A stretch of DNA of 64,000 nucleotides from Duganella alba (GCF_009674495.1 NZ_WKJN01000021.1:45788-109787); one strand, 5' to 3'; positions 8,848-17,103 are shown, numbered from the stretch's first letter. Program-made: numbers and translations. Notes: a model not told the origin generated them from the letters alone.

Positions 8848-10068
8848 ATGCCCGCATTTCGTTATGAAGCCGTCGATGCCGGCGGCGCCACCAAAAAAGG
8901 CGTCCTCAATTCGGACAGCGCCCGTTCCGCGCGCGCCGAACTGCGCACGCAAGGACTGGTGCCGCTCAAGGTCGACGCCATCTCCGCCCAAGTGGACGCT
9001 TCCGGCGTGGCCAGGAGCCGCGGCTTCGGCGAGCGTCTCAGTTCGACCGAACTGGCGCTGTTCACGCGCCAGCTGGCCAGTTTGCTGGAAGCGGGCCTGC
9101 CGCTGGAGCAGGCCTTCACCGCCTTGCTGGAGCAGGCCGAACGCCCGTACCTGCGCGACCTGATCGCCTCCGTGCGCTCGGAAGTGATCGGCGGCGATTC
9201 GCTGTCGGCCGTGCTGGGCCGCCATCCGCGCGACTTCGCCGAGATCTACCGCGCGCTGGTGGCGTCCGGCGAGCAGATCGGCCAGCTGTCGCGCGTGCTG
9301 TCGCGCCTTGCCGACTACATCGAGCGCCGCAACGCGCTGGTGCAGAAGGTAAGGCTGGCGTTCACCTATCCGGCCATCGTGACGGTGGTGGCGTTCTCCA
9401 TCGTGATCTTCCTGCTGACCTATGTGGTGCCGCAGATTGTCTCGGTGTTCGCCAACACCAAGCAGAAGCTGCCGTTCCTGACCATCGTCATGCTGGCGGT
9501 GTCGGACTTCGTGCGCCACTACGGCATCGTGGTGGCCATCGCGCTGGTCGGCGCGTGGACCATGTGGCGCCGCGCGCTGCAAAATCCCGCGCTGAAGCGG
9601 CGCTGGCACACCTGGCTGCTGACGGCGCCGCTGTACGGCAAGTTCGAGCGCAGCCTGAACACGGCGCGCTTCGCCAGCACGCTGGCGATCACCACCGGTT
9701 CCGGGGTGCCGATCCTGCGCGCGCTGGAGACCAGCCGCGATACGCTCAACAACGTCGCCATGCAGGAGCTGGTGGAAGAGGCCAGCGACGGCGTGCGCGA
9801 AGGCGTGAGCCTGGCGCGCGCGCTGTCGGCGCAGAAGCACTTCCCGCCGATGCTGATCCACATGATACGCGCCGGCGAAATCACCGGCGAGCTGCCGGCC
9901 ATGCTGGACCGCGCCGCCGCCGCGCAGGAGGCCGACCTGGAACGCCGCACGCTCACCATCGCGGGCCTGCTGGAACCGGCGCTGATCCTGGCCATGGGCG
10001 TGGTGGTGCTGCTGATCGTGCTGGCGGTGCTGATGCCTATTATCGAAATCAATCAGCTGGTACGCTGA
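8848..10068 (+). CDS. gspF: Type II secretion inner-membrane platform protein GspF
   Basis: 406-residue polytopic platform protein that couples GspE to the pseudopilus. Two repeated GspF cytoplasmic domains (about residues 70-190 and 270-390) are each followed by hydrophobic segments; the membrane helices include AFTYPAIVTVVAFSIVIFLL and LILAMGVVVLLIVLAVL at the C terminus. The opening MPAFRYEAVDAGG is typical of the family. Length is standard. The short gap to gspE suggests one transcript. Confidence 0.96.
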   Translation: MPAFRYEAVDAGGATKKGVLNSDSARSARAELRTQGLVPLKVDAISAQVDASGVARSRGFGERLSSTELALFTRQLASLLEAGLPLEQAFTALLEQAERPYLRDLIASVRSEVIGGDSLSAVLGRHPRDFAEIYRALVASGEQIGQLSRVLSRLADYIERRNALVQKVRLAFTYPAIVTVVAFSIVIFLLTYVVPQIVSVFANTKQKLPFLTIVMLAVSDFVRHYGIVVAIALVGAWTMWRRALQNPALKRRWHTWLLTAPLYGKFERSLNTARFASTLAITTGSGVPILRALETSRDTLNNVAMQELVEEASDGVREGVSLARALSAQKHFPPMLIHMIRAGEITGELPAMLDRAAAAQEADLERRTLTIAGLLEPALILAMGVVVLLIVLAVLMPIIEINQLVR

Positions 10069-10093
10069 TCGTCAGGAATACAACAAGGACACC

Positions 10094-10660
10094 ATGAAGC
10101 GTTTGCCCTTAATCGTTACCGTTCTCGCCGTGGTGCTGCTGTCCGCATCGCTGGCTTACTGGGGACTGCAGTTATTCAAGCCGCAGCAGCGCGCGATCGC
10201 CGCGCCGCCGCCGGCGCCGCCGATCGGCGTCAACCTCGACGCGGCCAAGGGCCTGTTCGGCGGCCAGGTGATGGTGGCCGCGGTCAGCAACTACCAGCTC
10301 AAGGGAGTGGTGGCGGCGCGCGGTGAAGACAGCGCCGCCATCATCTCGGTCGACAACAAGCCGGCCGTGGCGCTGGCCGTCGGCAAGGAAGTGCTGCCGG
10401 GGGTGATCGTCAAGGAGGTGCACGCCAAGCATGTGATCCTGTCCGAGGGCGGCGTCAATAAACGCCTGGACCTGCCGAGCGACGCCGGCGTGTCCAGCGG
10501 TCCGGCCACCATGCCGGGCCAGCCGATACCGGCGCAGCCGGTGCAACCGGCGCCGGCCATGCCGCAGCCGACCACGGTGCAGTCGCCGCCGCAGAACGGC
10601 CAGCAGCGGCCCATCGCCCCGATGGGCATTCCGCCCATCCCCACCAACGATCGTCAGTAG
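10094..10660 (+). CDS. gspC: Type II secretion protein GspC, short form without PDZ
   Basis: 188-residue bitopic protein that connects the inner-membrane platform to the GspD secretin. It has one N-terminal membrane segment (LIVTVLAVVLLSASLAYWGL), a homology-region domain (about residues 50-125, YQLKGVVAARGEDSAAIISV) and a Pro/Gln-rich tail. It is shorter than classical GspC (about 270-300) and has no PDZ or coiled-coil domain at the C terminus. Its place as the last gsp gene rather than the first is typical of the rearranged betaproteobacterial operon. The stop lies 9 bases before the patatin gene. Confidence 0.88.
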   Translation: MKRLPLIVTVLAVVLLSASLAYWGLQLFKPQQRAIAAPPPAPPIGVNLDAAKGLFGGQVMVAAVSNYQLKGVVAARGEDSAAIISVDNKPAVALAVGKEVLPGVIVKEVHAKHVILSEGGVNKRLDLPSDAGVSSGPATMPGQPIPAQPVQPAPAMPQPTTVQSPPQNGQQRPIAPMGIPPIPTNDRQ

Positions 10661-10669
10661 GTCGAGCCC

Positions 10670-12916
10670 ATGGCTTCTCTTCGTACACTGGCCGCAGCTT
10701 TATGCTGCGGCTTTTTCTTGTCTGCGGCGCTGGCGGCGCCTGCGCCGCAGCAGCCCAACGCCACCTCGGTGGCGCCGGATGCCGCCATCAAGCCGCGTCC
10801 CAAGATCGCGCTGGTGCTGTCGGGCGGCGGTGCGCGCGGCTTTGCCCACATCGGCGTGCTGCGCGCCTTGCAGGAGCTGCGCATTCCGGTCGACTTCGTG
10901 GTGGGCACCAGCATGGGCAGCGTGGTGGGTGGTGCTTACGCGGCCGGCAGCTCGGTCGACCAGCTGGAGCAGCTGGTGCGCCGCACCGACTGGAATGCTG
11001 TGGTGGCGGACCGTCCGCCGCGCGATGAGCTGATCTATCGCCGCCGCGAGGAAGACCTGCTGCTGCCGTCGCGGATCGAGTTCGGCCTGCATTCGGACGG
11101 CGTGTCCTTGCCGCCTGCCGCCGCCGGCAACGAGGCGCTGGAACTGGCGCTGACCAGCGTGCTGCCGGCCGGCGCGCGCGACAAGCCGGCCAACCTGCTG
11201 CAATTGCCGTTCCGCTCCGTGGCGTCGGACCTGGTGACCGGCGAACTGGTGGAACTGAGCGACGCGCCGCTGTTCCTGGCGATGCGCGCCTCGCTGGCGG
11301 TGCCGGGCGTGTTCGCGCCGGTGCGCGTCAACCAGCGCCTGCTGGTCGACGGTGGCCTGGTGCGCAACCTGCCGGTGGACGTGGCGCGCGAGATGGGCGC
11401 CGACATCATTATCGCCGTCAACGTCGGCACGCCGCTGGCGCCGGAGAAGGAACTGGTCAGCGCGGTCAGCGTGGCGCAGCAGATGCTGCAGATCCTGACC
11501 GAGCAGAATGTCCAGCGTTCGCTGAAGGAGCTGCGTCCCAACGACGTGCTGGTGCAGCCGGACCTGGGCGGCATCGGTTTCCTCGACTTCGGCCGTTACG
11601 ACCGCGCGATGAAGGAAGGCGAGGCGGCGGTGCGCGCCATGAGCGACAAGCTGGTGAAACTGGCCTTGCCGGAAGCGCAGTATGCGGCGTATGAGGTCAA
11701 GCGTTTGTCGGCGCCGATCGCCATCGACCAGCCGGTGCGGCTGACCAAGCTGGAAGTGGCGCCGAGTGGCCGCATCAATCCCAAGGAGCTGGAAACGCAG
11801 TCCGGCCTGAAGCTCGGCCAGATGGTGACCGCCGAGCAGGCGACGGCGGCCGGCAACCAGCTGTTCGGGCGCGGCGACCTGGCGCGCGTGGAAACCGAAG
11901 TGCGCGACGACGACAGCGGCCGCAGCGTGCTGATCAAACCGACCGAGGCGGAATGGGCGCACAGCCGCCTGCGCGTGGGCCTGGAACTGAACAGCGATTT
12001 CAGCGAAAACAACGCGTTCGAGATCAAGGCCATGCACGTGCTGTCGTCGCTGAACGACTGGGGCGCCGAGCTGCGCACCGTGGCGCGGGTCGGCACGGCG
12101 CGCGTGCTGGGCACGCAGTTCTGGCAGCCGCTGGGCGCCGGCTCGCAGTGGTATCTGGCGCCGTCGCTGGAATACGGTTCGGGCGCCACCGATGTGTTCA
12201 ATTCCACCGGTTTCCGCCAGTCGCGCTACGCCTACGACTACAGCGCCGCGACCATGTCCTTCGGCCGCCAGCTGGGCCGCTGGGGCGATCTGCGCTACAC
12301 GGTCGAGCGCCAGGTCAGCAACAAGCACATGGCGATACCGGAAGACCTGACCAGGCAGCGCGAATTCCAGACCGTGCAGGCCTTGAGCTTCAACGTCGAC
12401 ACGCTGGACACGATCGCCTTCCCGACGCGCGGCACCTTATTCAGCCTGGATTGGCAGCGCGCGCTGCACAAGGCCGGCGCCATCGTGCCGGTGCCGGCCA
12501 AGCAGGAGGTGAAGGGCATGGAGGCATTCCACGTCGGCCGCTGGGCGGGCCACTTGTACGCCGAATGGGCGCGCAGCCAGGGTGGTGCGACGGATAACAA
12601 TCTGGGCGGCTTCCTGCGTCTGTCCGGCACCACGCCGGAGTCGGTGGTGGGCAGCCGCACGGTGCTGGGCCGGATGGTGATGGCGCGCAGCATCGGCTCG
12701 ATGCCGGCCGCGCTGGGCGGCGACGTGCGGCTCGGCTTCTCGCTGGAAGCCGGCGGCGCCTACAGTCCGGCCGATCCGCTGCACTGGGGTAAATTGAAGA
12801 ATGCGGCCAGCGGCTTTATCGCCGTCGACACGCGCTTCGGTCCCCTGTACTTCGGCGCCGGCACCACCAAGGGCGGCAACAGCAGCGCCTATCTGTTCCT
12901 CGGTCCTATCTGGTGA
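10670..12916 (+). CDS. Patatin-like phospholipase autotransporter (type Vd, PlpD-like)
   Basis: 748-residue outer-membrane protein. A signal peptide (to about residue 22) is followed by a patatin phospholipase A domain with oxyanion loop SGGGARG, nucleophile in GTSMGS (Ser81) and catalytic Asp227 in DGG. A POTRA-like segment (about 355-425, LTKLEVAPSGRINPKELETQ) leads into a beta-barrel of about 300 residues ending in an aromatic residue (LFLGPIW), as needed for BAM insertion. This order and length match PlpD of Pseudomonas aeruginosa, which secretes its own lipase. No other good start is visible downstream, so the start at 10670 stands although a terminator hairpin lies within its first codons. 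It overlaps the convergent neighbour by 11 bases. Confidence 0.9.
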   Translation: MASLRTLAAALCCGFFLSAALAAPAPQQPNATSVAPDAAIKPRPKIALVLSGGGARGFAHIGVLRALQELRIPVDFVVGTSMGSVVGGAYAAGSSVDQLEQLVRRTDWNAVVADRPPRDELIYRRREEDLLLPSRIEFGLHSDGVSLPPAAAGNEALELALTSVLPAGARDKPANLLQLPFRSVASDLVTGELVELSDAPLFLAMRASLAVPGVFAPVRVNQRLLVDGGLVRNLPVDVAREMGADIIIAVNVGTPLAPEKELVSAVSVAQQMLQILTEQNVQRSLKELRPNDVLVQPDLGGIGFLDFGRYDRAMKEGEAAVRAMSDKLVKLALPEAQYAAYEVKRLSAPIAIDQPVRLTKLEVAPSGRINPKELETQSGLKLGQMVTAEQATAAGNQLFGRGDLARVETEVRDDDSGRSVLIKPTEAEWAHSRLRVGLELNSDFSENNAFEIKAMHVLSSLNDWGAELRTVARVGTARVLGTQFWQPLGAGSQWYLAPSLEYGSGATDVFNSTGFRQSRYAYDYSAATMSFGRQLGRWGDLRYTVERQVSNKHMAIPEDLTRQREFQTVQALSFNVDTLDTIAFPTRGTLFSLDWQRALHKAGAIVPVPAKQEVKGMEAFHVGRWAGHLYAEWARSQGGATDNNLGGFLRLSGTTPESVVGSRTVLGRMVMARSIGSMPAALGGDVRLGFSLEAGGAYSPADPLHWGKLKNAASGFIAVDTRFGPLYFGAGTTKGGNSSAYLFLGPIW
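10691..10720 (+). terminator. Intrinsic terminator inside the patatin signal-peptide codons
   Basis: GCCGCAGC (10691-10698), loop TTTAT, GCTGCGGC (10704-10711), then TTTTTCTT: a perfect 8-bp stem with a U-tract. It lies 30 bases after the gspC stop, so it can end the gsp transcript, yet it is also inside codons 8-17 of the downstream patatin gene. Its effect on that gene is inference. Confidence 0.8.
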
Positions 12917-13703
12917 TTTTCCAGCGACGCGACGGATAGTCTATGGTGATGGTCTGGTCGGCAAAGCCGGCCAGGCCGATGACGCCGGCCAGCGGCACAC
13001 CGATATCCACGCCGGCCTTGCAGTGACCAAGGACGCCGGTGTCCAGCGTGTATTGGCTGACGCGTATCGGTGTTGTCAGGCGGCTGGTTTCGCAGAGGAT
13101 CTCGTGGCCCAGACTGGGCGCGCGCAGCGGCTGGCTGTCCGCGCCGCGCAGCGCTTCGTACAGCGACTGCTGCAGTGGCGTGAACGTGAACAGCGCCGCG
13201 CCGGTGTCGAATAGCGCATCCTGCGGCGGCTGGTCCGGCAGCGTGACCGGCACGACGATATGGCCGCCGTCCCATCCTTCGTGGTGCACGTACTTGAATG
13301 GCGCGGCGGCGCTGTCGTCGCGCAGTGCGGCTTGCTCGACGTAGGCAAAGCGCGCGTTTTTCAAATCGATCGTCAGCGTGCCGTGCTCGAAGAATGCGTT
13401 GCCCACCGTGCCTGCGCGCTCGCCGGCATGCACCGGCTGCGGCAGCAAGGCGCGTACCGTGTGCGATGCGACTTCGATGCTCACTTCGCGGCCGGGCGCG
13501 TCGGCGGTGGGATGGGAAGCGGGGATGAATCGTCCATTGGCGCCGGTGTCCAGTTGCACGAAGCTGTCCACGCCATCGATTTTCGCGGGCAGCAAAATCG
13601 CGGCGTGCTTGAACGTGCCGAAGCTGATCCAGCGGAAGTTGGTCCACTCCGTAGCGCCGGCCGCCGGCGCGGCAAGCAGCAGGGCGACGAGCAGTTTCTT
13701 CAT
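12906..13703 (-). CDS. Secreted aspartyl-protease-fold protein
   Basis: 265-residue predicted periplasmic or secreted protein with signal peptide MKKLLVALLLAAPAAGA. Two catalytic-type triads are present: LDTGAN (Asp52) and FDTGAA (Asp166), each followed by hydrophobic strands, and GNAFFEHGTLTIDL and GLAGFADQTITIDY look like the flap-distal strands of pepsin-type lobes. This suggests a two-lobed pepsin-like fold in a single chain, although it is shorter than classical pepsins (about 330). The start at 13703 overlaps the upstream esterase stop by 4 bases, so it is in the same leftward operon. Activity and substrate are not known from sequence. Confidence 0.7.
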   Translation of the reverse strand: MKKLLVALLLAAPAAGATEWTNFRWISFGTFKHAAILLPAKIDGVDSFVQLDTGANGRFIPASHPTADAPGREVSIEVASHTVRALLPQPVHAGERAGTVGNAFFEHGTLTIDLKNARFAYVEQAALRDDSAAAPFKYVHHEGWDGGHIVVPVTLPDQPPQDALFDTGAALFTFTPLQQSLYEALRGADSQPLRAPSLGHEILCETSRLTTPIRVSQYTLDTGVLGHCKAGVDIGVPLAGVIGLAGFADQTITIDYPSRRWKITR

Positions 13704-14695
13704 GGTTGCCGCATGGCGTTCGAGATCTGCTGGAGCGAAATGTCGTAGCGGTACGGGATGTTGAGGTGGCCGTCGTCGAATTCTTCGTGGACGTGGCGGA
13801 TGCCTTGCTGTTGCAGCTTTTCGCAGAAGATGCGCGCGCCGAATTGCAGGTTGAATTCGTCGCGGCGGCCGGCGTCCACGAACAGCAGCGTGAGCGAGCG
13901 CAGCGCTTCGGCGTGACGCTCGACCAGATGCACCGGATCCCATTCCAGCCAGCGCTGCCACACGGCTTCGATGATCTCGCCAGTGTCCACATCGAACGGC
14001 AGGTCGAAGCCGTAGGGCGAATCCGGATTGGGCGAGTAGCAGCTGGCCATGGCGATGGTGTTGAGCATCGTGCTGTACGCCGCATCGCGCGGGCGGATGG
14101 TGCGCAGGTCGCGCAGGAAAGCGGCAAGGCCGCCTTCGCGCCGATGCAGCTCGCGCACGCAGGCGATGAAGGCAGGCTTGTAGCACAGCTCAAAATACAT
14201 ATCGCCGCTGTGCGACGCCGCCAGGCCGAACACGTCCGGATGACGCATCGCCAGCATGACAGCGCCGTAGCCGCCGGAGCTTTTGCCGGCCACCGCGCGG
14301 TATGCGCGCTGCGCCCTGGTGCGGTAGCTGCGGTCGATGAAGGGCACCACTTCCTGCAGCAGGTGATCCTCATAGCGGCCGGTGGCGGTGGAGTTGATGT
14401 ACTGGCTGCCGCCATAGCGCGTCAGGCAGTCCGGCATGACCAGTATCATCGGCTGCACAGCGCCACTGGCGATCAAACGGTCCATGCGCTGCGCGATGTT
14501 CTCGTCCCACGGTGATTCGTTCATCAGCATGGTGCCACGGCTGTTGAAGCCGACCAGCACATACACCACCGGATAACGCCGCGCGCCATCTTCCTCATAG
14601 CCCGGCGGCAGATACACGCCGATCGTGCGGCGCACCGGATCGCCCAGCGCATTGCCGGCCAAAACAGCGCTGTCGATGTCGGCGGTGACGAACAT
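13700..14695 (-). CDS. Putative esterase (alpha/beta hydrolase, esterase D/Fes type)
   Basis: 331-residue protein of the putative esterase family (PF00756: esterase D, feruloyl and enterochelin esterases, antigen 85). It shows RTIGVYLPPGYEEDGARRYP near the N terminus, the nucleophile elbow GKSSGG (around residue 143), and further catalytic Asp/His candidates near the C terminus (FDDGHLNIPYRY). No signal peptide is visible, so it may be cytoplasmic. The start codon touches the stop of the small membrane protein gene, and the stop overlaps the aspartyl-protease gene, so the three are co-transcribed. The substrate cannot be told. Confidence 0.82.
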   Translation of the reverse strand: MFVTADIDSAVLAGNALGDPVRRTIGVYLPPGYEEDGARRYPVVYVLVGFNSRGTMLMNESPWDENIAQRMDRLIASGAVQPMILVMPDCLTRYGGSQYINSTATGRYEDHLLQEVVPFIDRSYRTRAQRAYRAVAGKSSGGYGAVMLAMRHPDVFGLAASHSGDMYFELCYKPAFIACVRELHRREGGLAAFLRDLRTIRPRDAAYSTMLNTIAMASCYSPNPDSPYGFDLPFDVDTGEIIEAVWQRWLEWDPVHLVERHAEALRSLTLLFVDAGRRDEFNLQFGARIFCEKLQQQGIRHVHEEFDDGHLNIPYRYDISLQQISNAMRQP

Positions 14696-14926
14696 TTACT
14701 TGGCCACGACCTTGCGCAGGATTTCGTACAGCGCAAGCAGCAGCGCCACGACAGGGAAGGCGTCCACCACCACCGGCGGAATGGCGCCGATGTGGATCAC
14801 GCGTTCCAGCAGCGTGTAGACGGTCAGGAAGATGAAGGCCGCGGCCAGCACCCATTGTTTTTGTACGGTGAAGACGCCGGAGCACGTGACGGTGCCGGCC
14901 AGACTGATAAGCGTTGCGATTTTCAT
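14696..14926 (-). CDS. Small two-helix membrane protein, unknown function
   Basis: 76-residue protein with three hydrophobic stretches: IATLISLAGTVTCSGV at the N terminus, WVLAAAFIFLTVYTLL and VVVDAFPVVALLLALYEIL. I do not recognise a family. Its stop directly abuts the esterase start and it begins 4 bases after the end of the XRE regulator gene, so it is probably the second gene of that leftward operon. The coupling suggests a membrane partner of the esterase or protease, but this is only positional inference. Confidence 0.65.
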   Translation of the reverse strand: MKIATLISLAGTVTCSGVFTVQKQWVLAAAFIFLTVYTLLERVIHIGAIPPVVVDAFPVVALLLALYEILRKVVAK

Positions 14927-14930
14927 GCGT

Positions 14931-15677
14931 TTATTTGGTAGGTGCTGTACGGCGCAGCGCGGTGAACGCTGCGAATTCCCAGGAGCGGAATCCTACCAGT
15001 AATGTAAAACCATCGCGTTCCGTTGACGCCAGACGGCGGTCGCCCTGGTGCAGGCGCGCCAGTTCGCCGGCCATCTGCTGGATGCGGCCCACCAGCTCCT
15101 GCGCGCTCGGCAGCGACAGCCGCGCCGGCAGGCACAGCAGCGTTTCGCCGGCGCCGTCAAAACTGCCGCCGAAATAATCGTCCACCACGTGTTCGCGGAA
15201 GAACTGCTGCACCGGGCCGTCCGGCAGCCAGCGGAAGGCGTTGGAGACGCGCAGGCGGTAGCGGTTCAGCGGCTTCAGTTCGATCAGGCCCAGGCGGTCC
15301 AGCTCGGCCAGCAGCACGATGCATTCGGGTTCGGTCAGGTCGTAGGTTTCCAGCACCTGCTCCAGGGTCCAGTGGCCCAGGCAGCAGATCGCCATCAGCA
15401 GCAGGTTGGGATTGGCCAGCAACGATTTTTCCTGCGTCAGCGTGAGGCGGTCGGCTTGCGGCGTGGCGTCGGCCGCGCCGCGCAGCACGTCCTCCATCGG
15501 AATGCTGGCGGCCTTGCAGATCTGCGCCAGCCGCGACAGTGACATGTCCTGCTGCCCGAACATGCGCTTGACGCTCGATTCGCTCATCGAAATCCGCTCG
15601 GCCAGCATTTTGTAGGTGACGCCGGCGGTCCGCATCTGGGTCCGCAGCACTTGCAACAGCAATTCCGGTGAACTCAT
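14931..15677 (-). CDS. XRE-family transcriptional regulator with C-terminal effector domain
   Basis: 248-residue regulator. An XRE helix-turn-helix occupies about residues 5-65 (YKMLAERISMSESSVKRMFG, then LSRLAQICKAASIPMEDVL). The remaining 180 residues contain a winged-helix-like stretch (LEQVLETYDLTEPECIVLLA) and an uncharacterised tail. It is the first gene of the leftward cluster. A perfect 8-3-8 palindrome lies 25 bases upstream of its ATG, which makes autoregulation likely. The divergent outer-membrane protein gene begins 168 bases away and may share control. Confidence 0.82.
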   Translation of the reverse strand: MSSPELLLQVLRTQMRTAGVTYKMLAERISMSESSVKRMFGQQDMSLSRLAQICKAASIPMEDVLRGAADATPQADRLTLTQEKSLLANPNLLLMAICCLGHWTLEQVLETYDLTEPECIVLLAELDRLGLIELKPLNRYRLRVSNAFRWLPDGPVQQFFREHVVDDYFGGSFDGAGETLLCLPARLSLPSAQELVGRIQQMAGELARLHQGDRRLASTERDGFTLLVGFRSWEFAAFTALRRTAPTK

Positions 15678-15701
15678 ATTTCTGCCTTACAAAAATAACA
15701 A

Positions 15702-15720
15702 GGTATCGTAACACGATACC
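15702..15720. promoter_or_regulatory. Perfect palindrome, probable operator of the XRE regulator
   Basis: GGTATCGT-AAC-ACGATACC: 8-bp arms around a 3-base spacer, in the intergenic region 25 bases before the XRE regulator ATG and 125 bases before the divergent outer-membrane protein gene. XRE dimers bind this type of site, and overlap with the regulator's promoter fits autorepression. Binding is inferred. Confidence 0.65.
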
Positions 15721-15794
15721 CAGCGGTGTGAAAACCTGCGCTTGGAATAATCCATTGGTACATTGCCCTGCCGCGTAGCACACTGCAAGACGTC

Positions 15795-15812
15795 GCCCCT
15801 CGTAGAAGGGGC
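15795..15812 (+). promoter_or_regulatory. Small hairpin in the outer-membrane protein leader
   Basis: GCCCCT-CGTAGA-AGGGGC, a 6-bp perfect stem about 34 bases upstream of the ATG at 15846. It has no U-tract, so it is more likely an mRNA stability or translation element than a terminator. Role not determined. Confidence 0.4.
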
Positions 15813-15845
15813 TGCATCAGGACTCACCTCAAAGTAAGGGAAATC

Positions 15846-16478
15846 ATGGTTTCTACATTGAAACTCTCATGTGGCTTGCTGCTGCTGGCCGCCTTCAGCG
15901 CCGGCGCGCAGGAAAGCTCGCCGTATTACGTCGGCGCCGATGTCGGCTTCAGCAGCAAATACAAGGACCTGCGCTGCTGGACCGATAAGGACTGCGACTC
16001 GCATGGCGACTTCAGCGGACGCCTGTATGGCGGCTACACGCTGGGCAGCAACCAGCTGTTTGGCTTGCGTAATACGAATTCGCTGGAACTCAGCGCCTTT
16101 GGCTTTGGCCATGCGCGCAGCGTGATCCAGGCCGCCGATGACTTTTATCTGAACGGCAAAAGCAAGGTTTACGGCGGCTCGCTGAACTATGTGTCGGGAC
16201 TGGAACTCACGCAAGGCCTGTCGTTGCAGAGCAAGGTCGGCCTGAGCCTGGCGCGCAGCAGCGTGCAGTACGCCACCATGACCGGCTTCGACAACTACGG
16301 CGCCAGCGGCAGCGTGCGGCACAACCGCGTCGGCGTGAATTACGGCCTGGGCCTGTCGTATGCGCTGGACAAAAACTGGTCGCTGCATGGCGACTGGCTG
16401 CACGTACCGGTCAAGCTGGGCGCCGGTGACAAGACCAGCGTCAACATGTATTCCGTGGGTGTAGGCTATGGTTTCTAA
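15846..16478 (+). CDS. Outer-membrane beta-barrel protein
   Basis: 210-residue protein with signal peptide (MVSTLKLSCGLLLLAAFSAGA) and alternating beta strands, beginning PYYVGADVGFSSKY and ending in VNMYSVGVGYGF with a C-terminal Phe, the BAM recognition signature. The size suits an 8-stranded OmpA/OmpX-like barrel. Two cysteines in one loop (CWTDKDC) may form a disulfide. The following gene encodes a shorter paralogue. An AAGGG ribosome site precedes the start. It is divergent from the XRE regulator. Specific function unknown. Confidence 0.8.
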   Translation: MVSTLKLSCGLLLLAAFSAGAQESSPYYVGADVGFSSKYKDLRCWTDKDCDSHGDFSGRLYGGYTLGSNQLFGLRNTNSLELSAFGFGHARSVIQAADDFYLNGKSKVYGGSLNYVSGLELTQGLSLQSKVGLSLARSSVQYATMTGFDNYGASGSVRHNRVGVNYGLGLSYALDKNWSLHGDWLHVPVKLGAGDKTSVNMYSVGVGYGF

Positions 16479-16494
16479 CTTCGTGGAGGATGGG

Positions 16495-17055
16495 ATGAAA
16501 ACACTTGTTGCAGGACTGATCGCGTTGGGCGTCATGGGCTGCGCCAGCGCCGCCGATGATCAACCATGGTATGTCGGCGCCGATGCCGGCCTGGGCGGCA
16601 ATTACCGGCAGGACGGCGGCAACGGTCGGGTCTACGTCGGCTATCAGCTGGGCACCGCGCAGCTGTTCGGCATGGAGTTCGTCAATGCGGCCGAGGCGCA
16701 GCTCTACAAGCTGAACTTCCGTGCCGATGTGGGGCGGGGCGGCTATACCGTCCGCCGCGAAGTGCGGGTGGATGGCAGCGCCCTGGCCTGGGCGCCGACG
16801 CTGAAGGTGAGCGACCGGGTCGCGGTGGCGGGACGCGTGGGTGTGGCCTACAACCACGCCAACGTGCGCGAGCAGGGCAGCGAATATGCCAGCACGTATA
16901 CCAAGGTGGCGCCGCTGGCCAGCCTCGGCGCGTCCTATGCGCTGAGCGACAACGTCAGGCTGCGGGCGGATGTGGGCTACACGCAGGTCAAGATCGGCTC
17001 CAAGGAAAACGTCGATCACGCGATGCTGTCGACCGGCGTGTCGGTCGGCTTCTGA
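16495..17055 (+). CDS. Outer-membrane beta-barrel protein, paralogue of the preceding gene
   Basis: 186-residue protein beginning MKTLVAGLIALGVMGCASA; the mature part opens PWYVGADAGLGGNYRQ, clearly like the PYYVGADVGFSSKY of its neighbour, and ends LSTGVSVGF with C-terminal Phe. I start it at ATG 16495, which has GGAGGA at 16485-16490, rather than at 16468 inside the previous gene. The sequence GCA after MGC could also be read as a lipobox (VMGC), so lipidation is possible. The pair probably arose by tandem duplication. Function unknown. Confidence 0.75.
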   Translation: MKTLVAGLIALGVMGCASAADDQPWYVGADAGLGGNYRQDGGNGRVYVGYQLGTAQLFGMEFVNAAEAQLYKLNFRADVGRGGYTVRREVRVDGSALAWAPTLKVSDRVAVAGRVGVAYNHANVREQGSEYASTYTKVAPLASLGASYALSDNVRLRADVGYTQVKIGSKENVDHAMLSTGVSVGF

Positions 17056-17067
17056 CGATAACCCGAG

Positions 17068-17100
17068 AGCGGGCGCCACCACCGGCGCCCGCTGACGGTT
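17068..17100. terminator. Bidirectional hairpin between convergent genes
   Basis: AGCGGGCGCC (17068-17077) and GGCGCCCGCT (17084-17093) form a perfect 10-bp stem with a 6-base loop. It stands between the outer-membrane protein gene ending at 17055 and hslU ending at 17104 from the other side. The T-run is weak in both directions, so it may be a rho-assisted or mRNA-end-protecting structure. Confidence 0.6.
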
Positions 17101-17103
17101 TAA

